Notes under the pieces: model-generated
Database searches by the model: none
Told to the model about the DNA's origin: nothing
What the model saw: the letters and a program-made list of their open reading frames with translations, nothing else
Made by a program: the position numbers and the translations under genes
From: Daldinia sp. FL1419
Lineage: Eukaryota; Ascomycota; Sordariomycetes; Xylariales; Hypoxylaceae
Reading direction: 5' to 3'
Length of the DNA: 64,000 nucleotides
Assembly (NCBI GenBank): GCA_025201765.1
Contig: MU623412.1
Location: forward strand, 116,743 to 180,742
Shown: positions 1 through 12,139 of the stretch, one piece after another
Layout of the letters: every line of letters begins with the position of its first letter
How positions within the stretch are numbered: position 1 is the stretch's first letter

Positions 1-1748
1 GTCCTCAATCCGAAAGTATCTATTTGTACTTCACTTGCGATCATGTGCCTATGAGTCGTCCTAATGAATCGTTCCTAAAAAGTCCTTGGCCCTTGCGCCT
101 CGGATCTCGAGGAGGCAACCCACCAAAACACACCAAAGCACATATTATTAAAGCCTAGGCTAGGTAGTTTTTAAAAGGTACCTACGTCTTCGTACCAAGC
201 CACGACACCGTCTCACAGCATTGAAGATATTCCATGCATGTGGACTGTTCAAAGTGGGTCTGTGCGCAGCGTCCTGCATTTCGAAGCTCATGCCGTATGC
301 CATATCATGCTATGAGATGAAGTGGATATGTCTCTTTTTTTCTTCTTTTTCCCTACGTGTATGAAGATTCACTCATACGTAAGCAATTTTCTAGAATATA
401 TTGATCTACTAACGTAGATATACACTAATGCAGGTAGGTATTTACCTACAGTGGAAAGACCCTGTGAGATGCTATTGAAGCCGGTAAAAAGTCAATGTAG
501 TATTCAGGCGCAGCAAAAGAAAGAAAAGTCATATATTATCACACATTACGAAAAACAAACGGATACGACTTTTCTCTCATACCGTCATATCTCGCAAACA
601 TACCTACCTAGCTATGATACAGCCAAAAAAAAAAACCATTGACAATCGCTAACGCTTATGGACGAGTTGAACAAGACAGTATGCTGACTCAGAGATGCTG
701 ATAATTATATTTAATGCCGAATTATTATTATTTTCAAGTTCGATACTTTTCAAGTAGTATTATCACTGCATGGCCGGCATGGATAATTCGCATTCAACGC
801 TTCAAGGAAATAAAAATGGAGGATCGGGGGATGTTGCCGGCAGATCGGCTTCCCAGCAAAAAAATCAAGAAACCAAGCTAGGTTAGGCACGCCTGAGTCA
901 AACTCCCCCTACCGAGCAACGAACCCAGGCGAACGTGCAGCGCGTGTTGAGCTACATGGACACTATGGACCACTTGGACAAGCTGGGAAAGGAGCTTGCG
1001 TCTTTCTTCACCGACTAAATTTCGTAGTAGCCTTTCGCTGATCCGCGCTCTTCAGCTGAACGAGATGTGGCTCAGGTATTGTCATATCATCCTTATGTTA
1101 CGAATATACAACTATGTACCCAATATTTTCCAAGTTTCCACGCTTCCAACGCGTCCCAACGCCTCCTCTCGGACCTCTCCCTATGTAATCGCTCCTATCG
1201 CGCAATCTGGTTTTCTTTGTTCGCTGTTCGTCGATACGAGTTGTAGGGGTTTTTTTTTTTTTTTTTTTTTTCTTTCGGGATTCGCGTGCTATGTCATCCG
1301 TAAGAACTGTCCTCACTTTGTTTTATACGGCCAACCCGTCTCGGAATTCTCCTTTGAACTATATTCTTACCCCTTTCTCTTTTTTAACCTACTAGATTGC
1401 TTTATCGTATTGATTGCGTATAAGGCGCTGATAAACGCTGAGAAACCCCCTATTGTTTACAGAATAGGTTAGGCGGAGGCTGCAAAACCCAGTAGTTTAT
1501 GTGGCTTGGCTTCGCTTGTGACTTTGGAACTAACCGACCTCTCTCTACCTATTACAGCTCTTACTACTAACTAGCTACGAGGTAAGATATGTTTAGGTAC
1601 TACCTTGGAGAGTATAATACCTTGGGTAGGTACGTACGTACGCGTATCGTCGAATTGGCACGGTACGAACAAGTCAAACAAGACCGCATTTTGATATATC
1701 GATCAATGGACCTTGAGAAGAACCAACATATCAAATTAGATCTGCATG
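1..1748. other. Gene-free AT-rich stretch
   Basis: No ORF here has a recognisable family, splice structure or fungal coding bias. Visible features are a 22-base T run at 1250-1271 and scattered TAGGTA/TACCTA motifs, for example near 160-185 and 430-450. The open frames are short and of low complexity. I see nothing else supportable. Confidence 0.6.
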
Positions 1749-1750
1749 TA

Positions 1751-2139
1751 CAATCCACAAGGATATGAAATGCTAGCGCAATACAAACCCCACAAATAAA
1801 AAAGGTTTTTTTGTTTGATTGGCCACACTTTATATCTAAGTAACCTTCCATACAAATTTATATGTAAAAGTACAAAAGTTAAAAGTCTATTTTGTTTCCA
1901 TCCAAATCTATCACCTTTTGAAGCCTTCGTGGCATGCTGGCTGCAAGAGCATATAAATAGTCCCTTGGAATAGCCTCCCACGCCCGTTTTAAGGCCTCTA
2001 GTAGCTCCTGAGACTCATGTACTTTTACATACAAATTTGTATGGCGGGGTACTAAATTAAACATTGACTAATAAATGCATTGATGTTTCTATTAGGTGGG
2101 GCTTTGTATTGCGCTAGCATTTCATATCCTTGTGGATTG
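1751..2139. mobile_element. Internally deleted Tc1/mariner-type DNA transposon with long terminal inverted repeats
   Basis: The two ends form a near-perfect inverted repeat of about 44 bp. The left arm begins CAATCCACAAGGATATGAAA at 1751 and the right arm ends at 2139 as its reverse complement. Each end is flanked by TA (1749-1750 and 2140-2141), the target duplication typical of the Tc1/mariner superfamily. Between the arms, on the minus strand at 1879-2064, a 61-codon frame carries WEAIPRDYLYALAASMPRRL, which resembles the C-terminus of Tc1-like DDE transposases (W..IP......L..SMPRR..). The catalytic DDE core is absent, so the 389-bp copy is non-autonomous. The family placement rests on the TA duplication and this tail; the exact subfamily is not resolved. 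Confidence 0.85.
1879..2064 (-). pseudogene. C-terminal remnant of a Tc1-like transposase
   Basis: A 61-residue frame lies inside the TIR element and ends in a stop codon close to the left arm. It matches only the last ~50 residues of a Tc1/mariner transposase, with the motif SMPRRLQKVID. The N-terminal DNA-binding helices and the DDE catalytic domain are missing, so it cannot encode an active enzyme. The apparent start near 2064 lies next to the right arm, as expected if an internal deletion joined the arm to the 3' end of the gene. Confidence 0.7.
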
Positions 2140-2141
2140 TA

Positions 2142-3617
2142 GATGTAGATGAAACGTAGGTACTCACGGGATCCGTAGTGTGCATCCATGCTAGTGTAAA
2201 TAACAAGGCAACAACAACCAACTAACAATCACCTAACAATCAACTAACTAACCTAAGAAATTAAGAGACTTTGTTAGACTTTGTTGGCTTATTAGGCGGG
2301 TGTTAGACGGGGCTCGGTGTTATTTTAGATCAACTTTCTTTATACGCAGGTTTTAGTTTATTTCATATTGACACCGTTAAGGTAGATCTTGCCGGCCGAA
2401 ACCTTAGGTATCTTTTTTTATCTATCCCGTTGGATCTTTTCAACCTTATTATGCGATTATAGCCTTCGGCCTGTTTTATAACAACCCCCTAATTATATGA
2501 CCTTATGTTTATGACCTAGAACACGACCTAGAACGCCAGGGACTTGCGGGGAGGCTCAGAAGGGGCGCAGGTCAATATAATTCACGTCATAGCATCTCAT
2601 TCGGGTAAGTTCAAGATACACGAATTTCCACGTATTTCTATACTCATTTTCTATATAACTATTCCGTATGTATAAGGTATGGATAAGATAGCAACATTCA
2701 TTACACCATGCAAAGGAAACATGGACGTAAGGTGTAACCCGGGGAGTTCGGCTAGCTAGATGGAATACCTTTGGAGATACCTTGATAAATACCTAAGCCC
2801 GACGGTTGGATCTCCAAGTCCGGGATAGTTAATACATAGGTAGCGATAAATAAACTTGCAGAATAACGAAATCCTGCTTCGAAAAGGCACAATTAATCGT
2901 TATGCCACGTTGAAATGCCTGTTCATCACTAAACATGGTCTCCAATACGATCTCAAGCTTGGAAATTCGATCAGGAAGGTCGGACAAGAACAATTAACAT
3001 TTTAGTCCTGATAAGCTTAAGCTCAAGCTCGACTACGACATTAACTTATAAATCTGTAAGATAGGCCGGCATCTTTCTACGACATGGTCACGACATGGTC
3101 ACAACCACGGGTCTTGTAGGTCTTGGCATCCAAGGGAAACATGTACCGAAGTACCCACAAGTAATAGAACCTACCTACATTAGGTACCTAGGTACACTAT
3201 AGACACTGCCTAGATGGATGGGAGTACCTGAGTATACAGATCCGTACCTACCTATTAGGTACCTCCTAACAGACCCATAGAATGTTGCTACGTACACTAG
3301 GTACTAACTTATGTAGAAGGAGGACTCACCTAAGCTAGCTTATCGGAATCTATATTTTCCGCTTTCTTTCTTATCTACAGGTACATAGGTACAGGTAAAG
3401 AGGTACCCCCACCTTACCTGGAAGCCTTCGACAGGCACCAAAGGCTCTTTAATCCAATTGGACCAATTAGATGCATTCCAAAATTTCGGTCCCTGGTCCA
3501 GCAGCTTTCGAACGCACGCACACGATGAAGCTGTAAGAAAACGCAATCCACCTTCGCAAACTTCAATTCCGTCCCTGTCCCTTCCGACCCCGAAGGTTTA
3601 CCCCTCCTCTCCAAAAA
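2142..3617. other. Intergenic region upstream of the uL24m gene
   Basis: No convincing gene is visible. There are dense TAGGTA/TACCTA palindromes at about 3168-3270. CCAAT motifs in both orientations (around 3450-3475, including the palindrome CCAATTGG) lie roughly 150 bp upstream of the mitoribosomal protein start and may belong to its promoter. The stretch 2200-2500 is AT-rich and could be degraded repeat, but I could not identify it. Confidence 0.5.
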
Positions 3618-4916
3618 ATGCAAAAGATCCTCCGCCGAGTGGCCACCGCCGAGCGGGTGGTCGCCAAGCGGACCAAGGTCAAGGACCTGAAATGGTACAA
3701 GAAGGAGAAGAAGGAACAGTACCAAGACCAACGGCAGCAGATCGCGATGGCCCAAGAGGAATTCAATCGCGCGAAGCAGGCCGTGAGGGACGAGTGGGAG
3801 TTGGGTCCCTTGGCCCCGAGACGAGACGTTGCCGAGTGGGCTGGCGCGAAGGGTGCTATCCATGAGGCTCGATATGCCGCCTACGGCAAGGTTTCACTCG
3901 CCATGCGAAACCGTCGGTGTCAGTGGGCTGGCGGCGCTTACCACCTTAATATAACGACGGGGGACAGAGTCGTTCTGATCGACGGCCCGGATAAGGGTCG
4001 CATCGGCAAGATAAAGAGTATAGACTACGAGAAAGCAGAGGTCATAGTCAGCGATTTGAACAAGGTAAGGGAGTTTCAATATAACCCTGCGATGCTCGCT
4101 GGTATATATATGTGAGTCTGGTTAGCTGATATGATGTGTACTATACAGGCCAATATCCGAATTCAAGCAGAAATCCGCGAGGATAACACACCCCCCGTAA
4201 TGAACATGGAACTTCCCATACCAATCTCCGGCATCCGCCTCGTCCATCCCATCAAAGACCCCTCCACGGGCGTAACCCGGGACGTGATCATCAACCAGCT
4301 AGTCCACGGCGGCTTCCTACACGACCGCGTCTCTGGCAAGCGCCGCTGGTCGCGCATCGTCCCAGGCCTGAACATCGCCATCCCGTGGCCCAAGAAGGAA
4401 GAAAAGGAAGAAAAGGACTTTTCCTGCGACACCCTCCGCATCGACGTCGAAGACAAGACCTTCGTACCAACCCTCCTCCGACCCCCCATGCCCGAAGCCG
4501 TCCTCGACGAGCTCCGCAACAAGTACTCCCGCTTCCGCACCCGGCACGACCCAGAGTACATCGCGCGCCTCGAAGCCGAAGAGCAGGCCCTCGCCGACCG
4601 CCGGAAGCTCATGGACTCCATGCGCACGCCGCTCCAGGAGTACCACCGCGCCCAGCGCGAGGGCAAGAAGAAGAAGGGCAAGCCCCGTCTTACCCAGGAG
4701 ATGCTCGAGAAGATCGGCGAGGTCATGGCCAGGAACTTGGAGAGGACGCGCAACGGCCAGGCTCTGCTGGAAGCTGCGGCCACTGCCGCGGCCAAGGCTG
4801 AGGCGGCCAAGGCGACGGAGGGTGCCGAGACGGCCGAGACGGAAGAGGCTGTTATACCACCTCCCGCGGAAACGGCGACGGTAGAAGAGACGCAGCCGCC
4901 ACCGCCGTCGGCGTGA
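3618..4916 (+). CDS. Mitochondrial large-subunit ribosomal protein uL24m (KOW domain)
   Basis: A structural protein of the mitochondrial ribosome large subunit, the counterpart of yeast Mrpl40. There are two exons, 3618-4064 and 4149-4916, with a phase-0 intron (GTAAGG..ACAG), giving 404 aa. The basic N-terminus (MQKILRRVATAERVVAKRTK) suits a matrix-targeting, RNA-binding segment. The KOW motif is at about residues 113-145, around GDRVVLIDGPDKGRIGKI. The second exon continues with the conserved fungal uL24m part (PIPISGIRLVHP, RDVIINQLVHG, SGKRRWSRIVPG) and ends in an Ala/Glu/Pro-rich low-complexity tail, which is usual in fungal orthologues. The gene converges on ELP1 with 233 bp between the stop codons. 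I chose the start because it is the first ATG giving the conserved basic N-terminus. Confidence 0.93.
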
Positions 4917-5149
4917 AATGAAATTTAAAAATAAATATAAAAATGGTTGTAGATAATCACGCTACTTAGACCTGTAACATAAATGTACATATTGCATTCA
5001 AGGGCACACAGCACACGGAATATTTGGTCAACTCCGTATTCTTTCAGACGTGAATCTCCCTATATGATCGATTCCCTGCTTGCCTGGGTAATCTAGCCGG
5101 TACTTTTATCTACCTACCTATTCCCTTGGTTTCCCATCCCCTTTCCCAC

Positions 5150-8100
5150 CTACGAGCCCAATAACGACAGCCTTTCCAAAGCCGTAATAACAGGCGGTTC
5201 CTGCCTCTTCCACTTGGCCTCGAGGTTCTCGTACAGAACGGCATCCGCACCCATAGGCCTCCACTCCTCGTCTTCCTCTCCTTTCCCTTCTTCGCTAGCC
5301 TGTTTGTTCCCAGCACCTGCAAACACCTCTTTAACGGCGACCTTACACGCCTCCGTTACCTCCGCGGCCAAGGCCTCGAGAGCACGAGCACGCTCGTGCA
5401 TACCCCGACGTACGAGCGCAAAGACGAGGCGCTCGGCGTCGGGCTTTGCGCCCTCGACACGCTCGACTAGTCGGCGAACACTGTTGACGAGGTACTCTTC
5501 CTCGTACACCGTGCCCTTACGCCCACGAGCACGCTTCTTTTCCTCTCGACGACGGTTCTTGCTTGTAGCGCGACTGACGCCTGTCCCGGCAGTGCCTACG
5601 CTTCCAGCCCCTTTGCCCGTGTACCGCGTGAACAAGCTGGCGCTCGTGCTGATACGCGAACTAGCCGCCACGGACACGTCATCTGGGATGTCGCCTGCGC
5701 CGGCACGCTCGCCTTCGTAAAAGCCTAGCGGGTCCTCGGCTGCCTTGCGGCGGAGCTCCATGATACGGGGGACTTGCGCGCGAAGCTGAGCCTTGCAGTC
5801 CGCAAAAAACTCGGTGCTGCTACCTAGCGAGTCTGCTAGACCAGAGTCGACAGCGCTTGTCAGGAGCTCGGGGCGCCCGCGCTGTGCTACCAGACGCATG
5901 GCATCGGCGAACAGATATCCCTTGCAAAGACATAAGATAGCGCTCTCCAGGGAGTTGAGGTGGTCAAGATGGATCGCCGCCGCAGATGCGTAATCCTTAG
6001 CTTCGTACAGGGCTTCCGCGAGCGTTGCTGCGAGGTCAGAGAAGGCGTCTGGAGTAAGCGGCGGTGATTGCTGCTGTGCCGTGAAGAGGCACTCACGCCA
6101 ACATGAAGCACCAGCAGCACGGTAACACCTAGTGGCTCCCGTGTAGTCGTGAAGAGATTCGTAAGTGAGACCCGCTTCCCGGAAGCGAGATTTAGACTCG
6201 AGATACGTCGCATATAGACCAGTAAGAATAGTAAGGTTGGATTGGTCGTAACGGTAGAGCTTCAGGGCCGTAGCGAAGAGCGCGTGTTTGACTGTGTAGT
6301 CTTGTGCTTCTTTGTGTGCATGACTAGTTTGAAGGTGAGCTAGGGCTTTCTCATGCCGTCCAAGGTGGTCGTCAATGGCAAATTTTCGCCTCAATTCAGG
6401 CAATTGGTGTAAATTTTGATGGAATGGGAGGTACTCCCGAGGATCTCTTTGAGACTGTTGGGCAACTAGTAGCGCTAAGTCTAGATGGTAGAGGCCTAGA
6501 GCTTCGTCATATAATGTGTTGACATCCGCGAGGAAGCAGATGTGTTCAACAGCTTTTTCCGCAAGCTGTTCGTCTTCTTGTAGTAAAGCGGCAACTACTA
6601 ATAACCCATCTTCATATGCTGGCGGAACCTTACAGACATTGGCCGTAATGATGTTTTGTAGGGTATCATGGTCCTTGGTCTTGTGAGATTGGAGATGGGA
6701 TAGAACCGCGTCGCAGATAGTGTTGACTTTAGAATTGTCTAGGGCATTGCCAGTCGGGACTTCACTGGGGGTTATTTCCGGTAGCTCTTGATTTCTCACA
6801 CCCTTGGTATCTCTATACATGGTTTGCGTGACGTCTTCGTTGCTGTTTCGAGTTAATGGGATTCGTATACAGGGTATGTAAGGTTACGTACCGTAGAGAG
6901 GAGAGGAAGAGATCGATGTACGAGACATCTCCGACTTGGTCGAGAAAGAGGCCAACATTGTCAAGGAACTGCTGAGGCCTGTGATCATACAGAATATTCA
7001 TGTCTACACGCTGAGTACGGCAGTACGAATACGCTTTCCCATAGTCTTTAGCGTCAATTAGTTGCCTGATTCCCGCCACAACCATAGCTCTGGGGTAGAT
7101 CGTTTCTAGATTCCCGCGTGGCATTTGGAGAACCAGACTCATATTAGTAGGCATTGCAGTTACAAGCCTTGCGCCTCTCTCGATACTTCTGCACCTCTCA
7201 TCCTTTTCAGGATCGTCTGGCGGTACTTCTAAGTCTATAGTCTAGGGTTAGCTTAGAAAAGAAAATGCCAATGCCTTAGGGACTCACCCTGCACGTCCAC
7301 CAAATGAATAAATTTGACTAGATGAGTGGTGGTTGTGACAATTAGATGGGCCGGGGTAACAAGGAAAGATGTGCAATTCTTCATTAAGAGACGAGAGTTC
7401 GCATAAAGATTTCCATTTCGTGATAATCCAACAACAATGACGTTGCCAGCAAGGTCGATGACTTCGCTCCACGGAAGTTGAGATGGAAGGCGAACCGAGT
7501 ACAAGTCATCCTGTTGGTTGACAACGCCATGGAGTCTACCTAGGCAATCTTGAACGAGTACCTCGGTAGAGCCCGCTTGTGTAAGACGTACAAAGCCAAA
7601 CATTGAGCCAGCATATATGCTGGAATTGGACGAGAACTCGCCGGTAGTTCGATCAAAAGGATGTGACTGAATTACGGGACCCTTTTCGTACCCTAGGCAG
7701 TGGACAACACTGTTTTCGGTAACAGCTATTTGCAAAGGTAGACAGGCGTTGCCCAAGTCACCTTGAGCAAAAGTCACACTACCTACCGGAGATGGGAGTA
7801 GAGAACGCTGTCCCTTCACTTTCCACTCATACACGTCTACGCCGAGTTGATGGAGAACAGCCATGAATGTGTTGGCTGGAGAGAAGGCTACATCTATAAT
7901 CGGCGATGGTGCCTGTAGTTCATATAGTGCCATCGGAGGAGGGACATTAGCTGTCCGAAAAGGGGTGAGCTTAAGCGTCTTCCCGTCAACGACAGCAACA
8001 GCTCCATAGTCATATGGCGGCGTCAGGGACCCCTTCGTAACCTCAAAGATGTACTCAGCGAGTAATAATCTGTCTAAGACGATTTTAGCGTAGAAATTAC

Positions 8101-9322
8101 AATCCTATATATCCTAACTCACCTAAGACAGCTGACGCAAAGCGCAGTGATTTTTCGGGGTGCCAAGCAAGAGAAAGAGGGGATTTCTGTGTGAGGGCTT
8201 CTTGCTTTAGATACCAATGGTAATTGCCCATAGTCCATAGTTGAATTCGGTCATCGAATGTAACTGCGAGGACTGTAGAATCTGAGTTCCATCCAAGCCG
8301 TATCCGGTCGTCTGAGAGCGATCCGCCTTCAGGGGCTCTTAAGGAGAATTGGCCGTGTCTGAGACCATTCCTCTCAAAGAAGATGACGTCTACACGGTCC
8401 TCGAAGCGTTGCGTAGACGCAATCAAATTTCCAGTAGGTCTCCAGCTCAAAGCGCTTTCCATACCATCGACAGGTTCACTTACGCTGTCGAGAACACCCT
8501 CCCGAGAGTACACCCGAATGACTCGGCGGATGTTGGTTTCAACCGAATTGATCGCAACATATGCGCCGTCGCCTCTCCAGCTAATGGTCGTACTTCCGTC
8601 GTCTTTAGGGCTGAGCACACCTTGGTCTACCTTTTCTGGTATTGTAGGGTCTCGGAGGGCTTTTGCACCCCTGCCTTGGAACTGTGTCTCTTTCTTACCC
8701 CAACCAACAGAGACGTGTTTAGAAGCTCTGAGATCGTCGGCGCTCATAGTCATATCTGCTATGCAATCGAAACTACGGCTCATGAAAATCACCGTGCTTG
8801 CCTTGGTGGTGATAGCTAGTAATTCTTCATCCGGAGACCAGCTTGCAGCCGTGATACCCTCATCTACAGATCCCATGATCTCGATGTGAACTCCATCTTG
8901 AGCATTTAATCCCTCTGATTCCTGAACGGAAACAATGTCACCTCCTTCGAGGACCAGACAAGTCGTCAAAGTGTCGCTGAAGTGATGCGAATTTACGACC
9001 TTGTCAACAGCCAAATCAGGGTTTGGACTTGGGGCATCCCATGATGCAACATCTTGACTTTCACTATATCCATAAACGATGAGTACCTAATTCGACCATC
9101 GGGTGTCTCTGTACGGGTGGTTTGAACTTACATGTCTATAGATGAGGGCCCCACGTGTTCCGATACCCTTACCAGACGAATACGGCCATCTTTTTCACTC
9201 GGGCCAAAAGTGCATAAGACCTCATCTTTGGCAGGGTCCCAACATGTCGATGTGATGACCTCTTCGTTTGAATCGGACGATGACTTCCAAGCGTTATATC
9301 GAACGTTACGGAGATTGCGCAT
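5150..9322 (-). CDS. ELP1: Elongator complex subunit 1 (Elp1/Iki3/IKAP)
   Basis: Scaffold subunit of Elongator, which makes the cm5U/mcm5U-type modification at wobble uridine 34 of tRNAs. Five exons read on the minus strand: 9322-9132, 9063-8123, 8073-7288, 7234-6892 and 6842-5150. All junctions keep the frame, with introns of 49-68 nt, giving 1317 aa, the usual length. Family marks are the N-terminus MRNLRNVRYNAW, ASWDAPSPNPDLAVD, SLRFASAVLDRLLLAEY, VPPDDPEKDERCRSIERGAR and LSSLRNEDVTQTMY. Near residues 1175-1205 there is a basic segment (SKNRRREEKKRARGRKGTVY) followed by YEEEYLVNSVRRLV, the conserved tRNA-binding/nuclear-localisation patch. The first ~740 residues should form two WD40 propellers and the rest a TPR superhelix (family knowledge). 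In the first intron the acceptor at 9064 is needed, because an earlier TAG acceptor would break the frame. The gene appears intact. Confidence 0.96.
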
Positions 9323-9868
9323 TTTGGAAATGCCTGGTCCTTAATTCAAAGGGGACCGTGAACCATAAGTCACCGGCGGGGTGTTATAGGGTATTAAGGT
9401 ATTAACCACGCTGCTCCGTTAGCGACGAAAGTGTGATATTATGTAGACTTTTGCTTGTAATGACGATTATAACTCCGTGCGATAAAACTTTTGGGAGCGT
9501 GGATTAATACTGTATACTTAGCTACCTAGATACCTAGGTACCTACCTCTTAGTGTCATTATCTAAGGCCGAGGAGCTAAGATCTTTGAATCTGATTAGAG
9601 TTTGGTCCGTGCCCTTTCTTTCGCTGAATGTACAAAGTTACAACCGTACAGGCCGTAGAACGTTAAAACATCGGTGGAGAGTCGGCACCTCGGAAAGCGG
9701 CGTGATGTCGTCAATGCTGGTCTGATAGTGGCCAAAGCTTCGTCGAGCTTCTGCTTACCGAGGCTGCAAGGACACCTTCTAAAGACGAATTCGGTCTAAT
9801 GGTCTTGCTGCTTTTATTCGCCGACTTGCCTACATTACCTAATCCCACTATTTATGCATAACTATCTA
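9323..9868. other. ELP1 upstream region
   Basis: This is the probable ELP1 promoter and leader on the minus strand, with no gene of its own. A TAGGTACCTA-type palindrome cluster lies at about 9520-9547. The right edge is the TA target site of the MITE that follows. Confidence 0.5.
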
Positions 9869-10342
9869 CAGTAAAACCTCGCCATAACGAATCTGGTCTA
9901 TAGCGAATCCTCTCTTTAGCGAATTGATTTGGCGATTTTGGGGTTTTTGTATGTAAAATAACGAATTTTGGTGTTTTACTAGTCAAATTTGGTACAGGCT
10001 TATACGATCCAGGATAAGGGCGACGATGAGGTTGACGATACCACTCAAAACGTTGAGATAGCGTGCTAGATGATGCTTAAATGGTATTCAGACCTTATAA
10101 AGGCCTTGAATAAAGAGGCAAAAGCAATTTAATTTCGTAAAGTTAAGGAACAAGCTTTGAAAACCAGGCAAATGACGATAGGTATGTACTGTGTACAAAG
10201 ATATAGGTATATTTTACTAGTAAATATAAGTACCTATACAAGTACTCAGTCCTAAGAGGGGTAAACCTGGTTTATAACGAATCCTTGCTATAGCGAACCC
10301 AATTCCATGCATGAGTTAATTCGTTATATCGAGGTTTTACTG
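9869..10342. mobile_element. Pogo/Fot1-like MITE (474 bp)
   Basis: The left end reads CAGTAAAACCTCGCCATAAC and the right end is the reverse complement of CAGTAAAACCTCGATATAAC. About 24 terminal bases therefore match with two mismatches. TA flanks both ends (9867-9868 and 10343-10344). The AAAACCTCG..ATAACGAA terminus is the signature of pogo/Fot1-type Tc1-mariner elements. Sub-terminal repeats of ATAACGAATC/ATAGCGAAT occur at both sides (about 9890-9925 and 10270-10300). There is no long ORF inside, so the element is non-autonomous and would depend on a transposase elsewhere. It lies between ELP1 and a gene-poor stretch. Confidence 0.88.
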
Positions 10343-10344
10343 TA

Positions 10345-11914
10345 GTTATACCTAGTTAACGTAACTACCTTAGGTAGTTATATGGTCTTTTAGAGTTATA
10401 GAATAACTGAATCATTCTCTCTTTCTACAGGAAGAGTTATATGTAAGGGTAAGTGGCACATACAAGGAGTATTATTTGGATAGCTATATAAGAGGCGTGC
10501 AGCGCCCTTAAAAGAGATAGAATACTGGGCGTTAATAGTTCGATACAACTATTCAGATTCTAACACCCTACTACGAACAACATCCATCACGGGTTTCTGC
10601 CTGGCATACGTATAATACATCTCGTTTATCCCCGATCTAAATTATCTTCTCTTCTTTTTTTCTCTCCTCATAGTATTATTATTTAGTGATACCAATACAT
10701 ATTACTTCTTTAGCGACGATGGTGTTCTTAGACGATAGCTTTATCTGCCGCACGATCGTGAAGTCATGTTAGTGGTAGTCAGCAATCTGCTACCAGCTTG
10801 TCTAGACAAGTTGGACAATCTAGATAGGCTGGTACGCCGGTTTATCTTTGGCCTCCTACCGGCACTCCTCGTGCATGTCGGAGGTATGATGGGAGTTCTC
10901 AGTCTCCTGATTGACAGTGTTTACACTCAGGTATCACAGGCTTAATTTTTGGAACATTTTCGTCCTTGCTGATGATTTCTCTTGCCACGGAACGGGCTCT
11001 GATGGCTAACTGTAGACGCCTCTTTCTTTCTTACGAAATATGTTACGGCCTCATCCCAAAGCTGAGTAGCTGGTATTACACTACTCCCAGTATACTAATG
11101 GCCTATCCTGCCTCTTCTATACTCTCATATTACGGAATTGGAGACTGCTTTAATCAGCTAGAAAGGTATATCTCCTTTCACTCCTATGCTAATAATTTTG
11201 CTAATATACTTCTCTTACGCGTCTGCCATTTTCACAGTCGCGAAGCTCCACAGATCATATGCACACTACGCTGTAGCGAGGCCGCTTGCGCCCATCTTTC
11301 AATGACCAGGGCACCAATCGCATATTCCCTGCCACGGATTCGATATCTATCATAATGAGCTGCTGGCGTCTCTGTTAGCTATTTTGAGACACTAATCTTG
11401 AGGCCACAGATAAGGTGTTGGTCACCGTTACGGAGCTTTTCACTATTAAATCCATCATTTGGCATAGGAGAAAGATGGGGGGAAAGGGGGTATTAGAGTA
11501 CGAATATAAGGAAGCAGAAATATAGCTGGACACACTGATGGAGAGGATACATGCGTATTAGACCGGCTTTCCCTATACGGGGAGCTTATTACGCTCTATC
11601 TACTACCTATCGAAAGGCTATAAGCAATATATTTATTTTGCTAGTAGGAGCCGGGCATGAGTTTACTTCGTAACATGGTCTAGTACCTGTGCGTGAGTTA
11701 CGAATAGGAACAATAATAAGTTTTACTAGAGCGCGTCACTTATTTATGGTCCAACGCCCAGCAAACTATGATGAAGTATATAGGTAATGCTCTGTAGCCC
11801 GTCTTTGCTAATCTTAATATATTGCTCCATGTCATGTCCTGCAAGCAGTTACTCATTAAACAATTCTACAACTTACCCGTACGCTCGACCTACTATATTG
11901 TCAAAGACTCGATC
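10345..11914. other. Gene-poor accessory stretch
   Basis: No convincing coding sequence. A segment at about 10490-10700 looks promoter- or LTR-like: TATATAAGAGGCG followed by a pyrimidine-rich CTTCTCTTCTTTTTTTCTC tract. I could not find a partner copy, primer-binding site or coding domain. A 129-codon frame at 10966-11355 has no recognisable motif and is not annotated as a gene. Confidence 0.4.
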
Positions 11915-12139
11915 ATGGCGAAAGATCTCAAGGAAGATTTAATCGAGATTGCCATTCTTCTTGCGGTAAAAGTAATAATCTTTACCTTGATTGTACTTGC
12001 TGGCATGGTTATCGGATTAATGATTGTCCAACGGCGAAATATAGTAGTCCAATGGGCCCGTAGACTCCAAGACAGCCTTCACATACCAGCCTGTGTGCGC
12101 ATCTTCGCCGAAAACCACCCGGGGATTCTGAAGGGATAA
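11915..12139 (+). CDS. Small hypothetical membrane protein, possibly a decayed fragment
   Basis: A 74-residue frame starting MAKDLKEDLIEIAILLAVKV. One strongly hydrophobic segment (about residues 10-35) is followed by a basic segment (VQRRNIVVQWARRL), which fits a single-pass membrane protein with a positive flank. After the TAA stop the same frame continues for 37 further codons and contains a second hydrophobic run (HILGCAIVLAIVVPPAYS) before the next stop. The stop may therefore interrupt a once longer two-pass protein. No family is recognised. There is no clear splice site that would remove the stop. Coding status is uncertain. Confidence 0.3.
   Translation: MAKDLKEDLIEIAILLAVKVIIFTLIVLAGMVIGLMIVQRRNIVVQWARRLQDSLHIPACVRIFAENHPGILKG

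Noticed and set aside
3414..4810. Several long minus-strand frames opposite the uL24m gene
   Set aside because: They are mirror frames of a GC-rich coding region, with no motifs of their own.
10490..10720. LTR- or promoter-like segment with TATATAAGAGGCG and a pyrimidine tract
   Set aside because: No second LTR, primer-binding site, polypurine tract or retroelement protein could be found, so I did not call a retrotransposon.
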